16,680 bases of DNA from an uncultured bacterium (GTDB taxonomy: Bacteria > Planctomycetota > UBA1135 > GCA-002686595). Below are positions 7,211-16,680 of the stretch, piece by piece. Where the stretch lies: positions 1 to 16,680 of the forward strand of contig CADEGS010000083.1 in the NCBI GenBank assembly GCA_902826945.1, given 5' to 3'. Position 1 is the first letter of the stretch; each line of letters opens with the position of its first letter. A program made the position numbers and the translations under genes. Under the pieces are notes generated by a model that worked only from the letters and a program-made list of their open reading frames with translations, ran no database searches and was not told the DNA's origin.

Positions 7211-7504
7211 TCAGCTCCCCTCCTCGCCCGAAGCGCCCTTGCGCGCGACGATCGCGCACAGCTCGTCGGCCGCGATCGTCCCCTTCGCCTCGAGCAGCTC
7301 CAGGAGCGCGCCGAGGAAGAGCTCCAGGTCGCTGACCTCCTCCTCGAGCGCCCGGATGCGCTCGTCCTGCCCGCGGTCGAGGTCCGCCTGCCCGCGCCGC
7401 AGCTCCGCGGCTCGCCGGCGCGCCGCGCTGCGCGCCAGCCGCAGCCTCTTCACCTCGCCCCGGGTCGCCAGCCCCTGCTCGTCCAGCCAGTTCCAGATGC
7501 CCAT
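7211..7504 (-). CDS. Small coiled-coil protein of unknown function
   Basis: A 97-residue protein not recognised as a named family. It begins MGIWNWLDEQGLATRGEVKR, with an aromatic tip, then a very basic Arg/Ala-rich helix (18-37). A heptad-like coiled coil covers about 38-72 (RIRALEEEVSDLELFLGALL). The end, about 70-88, reads LLEAKGTIAADELCAIVAR, a short helix-turn pattern common at the ends of small bacterial helical proteins. The chosen ATG has an AGGGAG Shine-Dalgarno 6 nt upstream, which favours it over the longer upstream frame that runs antisense through ligA. It is the last gene of the leftward set after ligA, 143 bp away, with a large hairpin between them. Self-association through the coiled coil is inferred; a DNA-related role is suggested only by location and basic charge. 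Confidence 0.7.
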   Translation of the reverse strand: MGIWNWLDEQGLATRGEVKRLRLARSAARRRAAELRRGQADLDRGQDERIRALEEEVSDLELFLGALLELLEAKGTIAADELCAIVARKGASGEEGS

Positions 7505-7589
7505 GGGGATCTCCCTCTCCGTCACGCTACGCCGTCTCGCGCGATCGCGCTCCTCCTCCGGAGGCCTGCGGCGAGGCGCGCCCGGACGC

Positions 7590-7647
7590 GGCGCCGGAGG
7601 CCGCCGGTCGCGACGTCCTCGCGCAGGGTGCGGCCTGCTCCGGCGCC
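7590..7647 (-). terminator. Large structured element directly after the ligA stop
   Basis: GGCGCCGGAG (7590-7599) and CTCCGGCGCC (7638-7647) are a perfect 10-bp inverted repeat abutting the ligA stop codon. Inner arms GCCGC (7600-7604) and GCGGC (7630-7634) can extend the stem past a bulge, leaving a loop of about 25 nt that contains the palindrome GTCGCGAC. It probably terminates or stabilises the ligA transcript. No U-tract is present. Confidence 0.4.
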
Positions 7648-12457
<4,810 letters not shown>

Positions 12458-12461
<4 letters not shown>

Positions 12462-13678
12462 CCGCTCCGCGTCCCTCGTCCCGACCGGGCCGATTCGCCC
12501 GCGCCGTCCTGCTCGCTCCGCTGGGCTCCCTCGCCTGCGCCTCGGGCGGCGAGCGGGCGATCGGCCCGTACGCGTGGGACGAGCGCCCGGAGGCGCCGCG
12601 CCCGGCGCCGGCGCAGGAGAGCGTCGAGCGCGCCTCCGGCGCGCCCGATCCCGCGCCGGAGGGCTCGCTCGACACCTCGGCCTACCTGCCCGAGCCGGTC
12701 GGACCGCAGCCCCCGGACGAATGGAAGGTCGTCGGCCCGAAGCGCACCGACTGGGGTGACACGATCTCGGTGCAGCGGCCGACCGAGGGCCTGCGCATCG
12801 AGGGCACGATCGTGCAGGCCTCGCCGCGCACGGCGATGATCCTCTACGAGCATCGCGGCCCCTTCGAGGACGTGGTGCTGCAGGACACGGTGCTGCGCGT
12901 CGCGCCGGGGACGCTCCCGCTCGACCGGTCGTACTGGGGGCTGCGCGGGTACGACGTGATCGACATGCTGCTCTCGCGCGTCGAGATCACGGGCTTCGGC
13001 AAGGTGACGCCCAGGCACGACGAGGGGCACGCGATCTACCTGAACCTGCGCGGCTCGCTCACGCTCGAGGGCTGCGACATCCACCACAACGGCGGGCAGG
13101 GCCTGCAGCTCGTCGACCGGCCGGCGGAGTCCACCTTCCCGCCGGGGCCGGCGCTGGGGTTCGTCGCGGTGCGCAACACGCTCTTCCTCGAGAACGGCTT
13201 CAACCCCGACCGCGGCGGCTTCCAGGTCTCGATCTTCGGCACCGGGCAAGACGTGCGCATGCAGGACGTCGTGATCGCCGCCGGGCACGACGGCACGGTG
13301 TATCCCGAGGGGATGACGGGCGGCGCGCTCGTGATCGAGGCCGAGCCCTACCGCGAGTGGGGCGGGCGGCCGGTGTGGTGGCGCCCCGAGGAGCTGCCCG
13401 AGGGGTACGAGACGCCCTTCACGCAAGGCGACGTCGAGCTCGTGCGCGTCCACGTGCTGCACAAGAGCCCGAACCGGCCCGTCGTGCAGATCAAGGGCTG
13501 CCGCAGCCTGACCGTGCGCGAGTGCACCTTCGCCGAGGGGCGCATCGACATCGACGCCCCGGGCAAGCCGGGTCGCGACAGCGGCAAGATCGTCTGGCAG
13601 GGAAACCGCGGCCCTGCGGTCGTCTACGTGCGCGGCGAGCGCAAGGGCACGGCCGGCGAGGACTTCGTCGTCGAGTGA
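12458..13678 (+). CDS. Right-handed beta-helix lipoprotein
   Basis: A 406-residue predicted lipoprotein. Residues 1-26 are a signal sequence with an Arg-rich start, and the lipobox GSLAC puts the lipidated cysteine at C27. Residues 28-85 are a Pro/Glu/Ala-rich linker. Residues about 105-395 show the repeating short-strand pattern of right-handed parallel beta-helices (pectate-lyase-like), for example RVEITGFG (174-181), SLTLEGCDIHHNGGQGLQL (200-218), VAVRNTLFLENGF (236-248) and SLTVRECTFAEGRI (350-363). This fold usually handles polysaccharides or packs as a surface structure. No catalytic triad is clear, so enzyme activity is not claimed. Its ATG overlaps the recQ stop as ATGA, so translation may be coupled. 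It is convergent with the dipeptidase gene, 31 bp away. Confidence 0.85.
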
Positions 13679-13684
13679 CGCGCG

Positions 13685-13700
13685 GCGCGCCCGGGCGCGC
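13685..13700. terminator. Palindromic bidirectional terminator candidate
   Basis: GCGCGCCCGGGCGCGC is a perfect 16-bp palindrome in the 31-bp gap between the convergent lipoprotein and dipeptidase genes. It could end both transcripts. With no loop bases and no U-tract, it would fold with a small unpaired centre. Confidence 0.4.
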
Positions 13701-13709
13701 GCCGGCCGC

Positions 13710-14849
13710 CTACGCGCCCGCGGCGCTCGTCGCGGCGAACACGCGCCGCAGGTTGTCGCCCAGGATGCCGCCGACCTGCTCCTCCGCGAGGCCCGCGCGC
13801 AGGAGCAGCTCCGCCAGCACGCCGTAGCACGAGGCGTCCTCCAGCCACTGCGGCCCGCGCTCGATGCCGTCGTAGTCCGAGCCGATCCCGACGTGCTCGG
13901 CGCCCGCCACCTCGACGGCGTGCAGGACGTGCTCGACGAGGCGCGCCGCGGGCAGCGGGCGCGCCTCGGCGCGCATCAGCGCCTGCTGCTGGACGAAGGC
14001 GCGCCCCGGATCGCCGGCGGGAATCGCCGTGTACCGCTCGAGGGCGCGCACGCGCGCCTCCTCGGCCCGCGCGTCCGCGTCGAGGAAGCCGGGATGGAAC
14101 ACGATCCCGACCACGCCGCCGCGCGCGGCCAGCGCGCGCAGCTGCTCGTCGGTCAGGTTGCGCGGGTGGTCGTGCAGCGCGCGGCAGCCCGAGTGGCTGG
14201 CGATCGGCGGCCGCTCGCAGACCTCGAGCGCGTCGAAGAACGAGCGCTCGCCCGCGTGCGAGAGGTCCACCATGATCCCGAGCTCCTGCGCGCGCCGCAC
14301 GAGCGCGCGGCCGAAGGCCGAGAGCCCGCTCGGCACGCCCGCGCCGGCGCCCGGCTGGCACGAGCGGATCCACGACAGGTGGTTGTTCCACACCAGGGTC
14401 AGGACGCGCAGCCCGCGCGCGGCGAAGCGCTCGAGCGTCGCGAGGCTCTCCTCGAGCGCGTGGCCGCCCTCGATGCCGAGCACGCCCGCGATGCGCCCCG
14501 AGGCGCGCGCGCGCTCCAGCTCGGCGGCGTCGCGCGCGAGCGCGAAGCGTTCCGGACGGCGCGCCGCGAGCGCGTGCGCGGCGTCGATCATCGCGCCCGC
14601 GCGCGCCGCCGGCGCGTCGGGGAAGCGCGCGGGATCCACCCAGCACACGACGACCCAGGCGCCGAGCCCGCCGGCGCGCGCGCGCTCGAGGTCGAAGTGG
14701 CCCTCCTCGGAGCGCAGGCCGAGGTCGAGGCCGAGGTCCACGGCGCGGCCGATGGCGTCCACGTGGGCGTCGAAGGCGGCCCCGCGCGCGACCAGGCGCC
14801 GCGCGGCGGGCGAGAGCGGCGGGGCGGCGATCGGCTCGGGCGGCGGCAC
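13710..14849 (-). CDS. Peptidase M19 (membrane/renal-type dipeptidase family)
   Basis: A 379-residue zinc dipeptidase that should hydrolyse dipeptides, possibly including D-amino-acid or dehydro-dipeptides as in the renal dipeptidase family. The binuclear metal ligands line up with the family: H29 and D31 (DAHVD), E127 (GIEGGH), H198 (DLSHAG) and H219 (ASHSGCR). R230 (HPRN) and D325 (GSDYDG) match substrate-binding positions. The start is uncertain. A GTG at 14849 gives a sensible N-terminus shortly before the first metal site and lacks a signal peptide, implying a cytoplasmic enzyme. Longer frames reach 15149 but run into the response-regulator gene and look non-coding. No Shine-Dalgarno is seen. 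The 277-bp region upstream, shared with the divergent response regulator, carries inverted repeats. Confidence 0.93.
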   Translation of the reverse strand: MPPPEPIAAPPLSPAARRLVARGAAFDAHVDAIGRAVDLGLDLGLRSEEGHFDLERARAGGLGAWVVVCWVDPARFPDAPAARAGAMIDAAHALAARRPERFALARDAAELERARASGRIAGVLGIEGGHALEESLATLERFAARGLRVLTLVWNNHLSWIRSCQPGAGAGVPSGLSAFGRALVRRAQELGIMVDLSHAGERSFFDALEVCERPPIASHSGCRALHDHPRNLTDEQLRALAARGGVVGIVFHPGFLDADARAEEARVRALERYTAIPAGDPGRAFVQQQALMRAEARPLPAARLVEHVLHAVEVAGAEHVGIGSDYDGIERGPQWLEDASCYGVLAELLLRAGLAEEQVGGILGDNLRRVFAATSAAGA

Positions 14850-14939
14850 GCGGCCACGGTAGCGAACGCCCGCGGCCGGGTCCGTCGCCGGCGGGCGGCT
14901 CGCGAGCTCCTCACGCCGTGCCAGCGTCCGGGCGCGGGC

Positions 14940-14958
14940 GGCTGTCAAGCTGACAGCC
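14940..14958. promoter_or_regulatory. Operator-like inverted repeat between dipeptidase and response regulator
   Basis: GGCTGTCA (14940-14947) and TGACAGCC (14951-14958) are a perfect 8-bp inverted repeat with a 3-nt spacer, in a divergent promoter region. A third TGACAGC occurs at 14991-14997. The symmetry and AT content, in very GC-rich DNA, suggest a dimeric regulator site. A transcribed hairpin is the alternative. Confidence 0.45.
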
Positions 14959-14984
14959 TGGCCCGCCCAGCGGCCGCATGCCTG

Positions 14985-15005
14985 CCATTGTGACAGCAAC
15001 AATGG
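14985..15005. promoter_or_regulatory. Second inverted repeat, enclosing a TGACAGC copy
   Basis: CCATTGT (14985-14991) and ACAATGG (14999-15005) flank GACAGCA. The perfect 7-bp repeat encloses the third TGACAGC half-site. It is unusually AT-rich for this window and could be a second operator or part of a promoter for the gene at 15127. Confidence 0.4.
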
Positions 15006-15126
15006 GCACGCCGGTGGCGGCCGAGGCCGGGCGCGGGCGCGCGACGGGCCCCCGCGCTCGGGCGCGGGGGGCGGCACGGGCTTTGCTCTTTTCGGGGCCA
15101 CGACGGGGATTCCCTCGGGCCTCACC

Positions 15127-15513
15127 ATGCTCCTGCCCAGCCGACGCATCCTGCTCGCCGACGACGACCACGAGGTCCGTCAGGGCGTGGCCGACCTCCT
15201 CGCGGGGATCGGCCTGCACGTGCTCCAGGCGGAGAGCGGGACCGAGGCGATCGAGCTCGGCCGCATCGAGCGCATCGACGGCGCGCTCTTCGACGTCCAC
15301 ATGCCGGGCGTGTCGGGCATCGAGGCGATCACGATCCTGCGCCGCGAGGTGCTCGAGCTGCCCTGCATCGTCTACTCCGGGCGCTGGAGCCCGGAGCTCG
15401 AGCGCGAGGCGTTGCTCCTCGGGGCCGCCGCGTGCCTCAAGAAGCCCGTCGACCCAGACCTCCTCCGCAGCGAGGTGCGGCGCATCCTGCGCCTCGCGCC
15501 GGAGCACAACTGA
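15127..15513 (+). CDS. Receiver-only response regulator
   Basis: A 128-residue CheY-like receiver domain with no output domain. The acidic pocket is D12-D13 (ADDD), the phospho-acceptor is D56 (LFDVHMPG), the switch residue is S84 (IVYSG), and the conserved lysine is K106 (CLKKP, with K105 beside it). All residues needed for phosphotransfer are present. It must act by protein contact or as a phosphorelay shuttle; no histidine kinase gene is in the window. There is no clear Shine-Dalgarno. It lies 81 bp before groES in the same direction, with a small hairpin between, and is divergent from the dipeptidase gene. Confidence 0.92.
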   Translation: MLLPSRRILLADDDHEVRQGVADLLAGIGLHVLQAESGTEAIELGRIERIDGALFDVHMPGVSGIEAITILRREVLELPCIVYSGRWSPELEREALLLGAAACLKKPVDPDLLRSEVRRILRLAPEHN

Positions 15514-15518
15514 GACGC

Positions 15519-15539
15519 ACCGTCGCGCGACGCGGCGGT
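15519..15539 (+). terminator. Hairpin between response regulator and groES
   Basis: ACCGTCGC (15519-15526) and GCGGCGGT (15532-15539) pair over 8 bp with one G-T, loop GCGAC, 5 nt after the response-regulator stop. It contains the palindrome CGTCGCGCGACG (15521-15532). It may separate this gene from groESL or act as a site upstream of groES. The CIRCE sequence is absent here. Confidence 0.35.
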
Positions 15540-15594
15540 CCCTGGACAACCCGATTCCGACCCCAAGACCCAGACGAAGACGAACGACATCTCC

Positions 15595-15906
15595 ATGGCT
15601 ACCAAGACCAAGTCGAAGGTGAACCTCCGCCCCCTCGGTGACCGGGTCCTCGTGCAGCGCGCCGAGGCCGAAGAGAAGACCGCCGGCGGGATCCTCCTGC
15701 CCGAGAGCGCCAAGGACAAGCCGAAGGAAGGCGTGATCCTGGCCGTGGGCGAGGGCAAGACGCTCGAGAGCGGCGAGCGCCAGAAGATGACCGTCAAGGT
15801 CGGCGACCGGGTCCTGTTCAGCTCGTACGCCGGCACGGAGGTCAAGATCTCCGGCGAGGAGTACCTGATCATGAGCGAGAACGACGTTCTCGCGGTCCTG
15901 GACTGA
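15595..15906 (+). CDS. groES: Co-chaperonin GroES
   Basis: A 103-residue GroES (Hsp10), slightly longer than E. coli's 97. It forms the heptameric lid of the GroEL folding chamber. Diagnostic features are [13 protein letters not shown] (10-22), the mobile loop [14 protein letters not shown] (26-39) with its GGI(L/V)LP core, the [16 protein letters not shown] body (69-84) and the ending [10 protein letters not shown]. The start gives a short basic MATKTKSK lead before the conserved core. The ATG has no Shine-Dalgarno, which is odd for a highly expressed gene. groEL follows after 37 bp, forming the usual operon. No CIRCE or other heat-shock operator was recognised in the 81 bp upstream. Confidence 0.98.
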   Translation: MATKTKSKVNLRPLGDRVLVQRAEAEEKTAGGILLPESAKDKPKEGVILAVGEGKTLESGERQKMTVKVGDRVLFSSYAGTEVKISGEEYLIMSENDVLAVLD

Positions 15907-15943
15907 CCGACGCCTCCGACACGCTCCTTTCCAGAGAGAAGCC

Positions 15944-16680
<737 letters not shown>

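Noticed and set aside
4158..7259. Open frame of about 1030 codons on the minus strand, antisense to the kinase gene
   Set aside because: It is Arg/Ala/Gln/Leu-rich low-complexity sequence mirroring the kinase codons, with no recognisable domain. Such long antisense frames are expected in very GC-rich genes. The same holds for long frames antisense to the propeller, ligA and recQ genes.
15514..15594. CIRCE (HrcA operator) before groES
   Set aside because: Looked for TTAGCACTC-N9-GAGTGCTAA; no copy or close variant is present.

Overview
The window is a chromosomal segment of very high G+C (by eye about 70% or more). It holds eleven complete protein genes, two genes cut by the window edges and one tRNA. 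Three things point to Planctomycetota: a PF07638/TIGR02999-type ECF sigma factor, a membrane Hanks-type kinase with kinesin-light-chain-like TPRs directly downstream of it, and a secreted protein built from many GLAYDP-type beta-propeller units. Myxococcota or Acidobacteriota remain possible. No insertion sequence, prophage, CRISPR array or recent-transfer signature was seen.

Layout. Positions 1-305 hold the last codons of an unrecognised gene and a leftward tRNA-Val(CAC). Positions 466-7094 are a signalling block: an ECF sigma factor (leftward), a secreted 14-unit beta-propeller protein (leftward), then, divergently, a second ECF sigma factor of another family followed by a kinase-TM-TPR protein. 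No anti-sigma factor is visible. Positions 7211-12461 are a DNA-metabolism block. The leftward genes are a DUF669-like predicted single-strand-DNA-binding protein, ligA and a small coiled-coil protein; recQ is divergent to the right. Positions 12458-14849 hold a beta-helix lipoprotein gene overlapping recQ by ATGA, convergent with an M19 dipeptidase gene. From 15127 there is a receiver-only response regulator, groES and the start of groEL.

The best lead is the DUF669-like protein at 9885-10343. It is a short beta-rich domain followed by an acidic, disordered-looking tail that ends in EETPF. This resembles the tip of bacterial SSB (DDDIPF) that recruits RecQ and other partners, and the gene is divergent from recQ and upstream of ligA. 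The next leads are the two-ECF/propeller/kinase block and a 3-copy TGACAGC site set in the promoter region between the dipeptidase and the response regulator.

Expression signals. Some genes have Shine-Dalgarno sequences (DUF669-like, propeller, coiled-coil, groEL). Several others lack one and have a -10-like hexamer about 8-10 nt before the ATG, suggesting leaderless transcripts. Most gene ends carry strong GC hairpins without a U-tract. No gene-free stretch reaches 300 bases; the longest is 14850-15126, which carries the inverted repeats.
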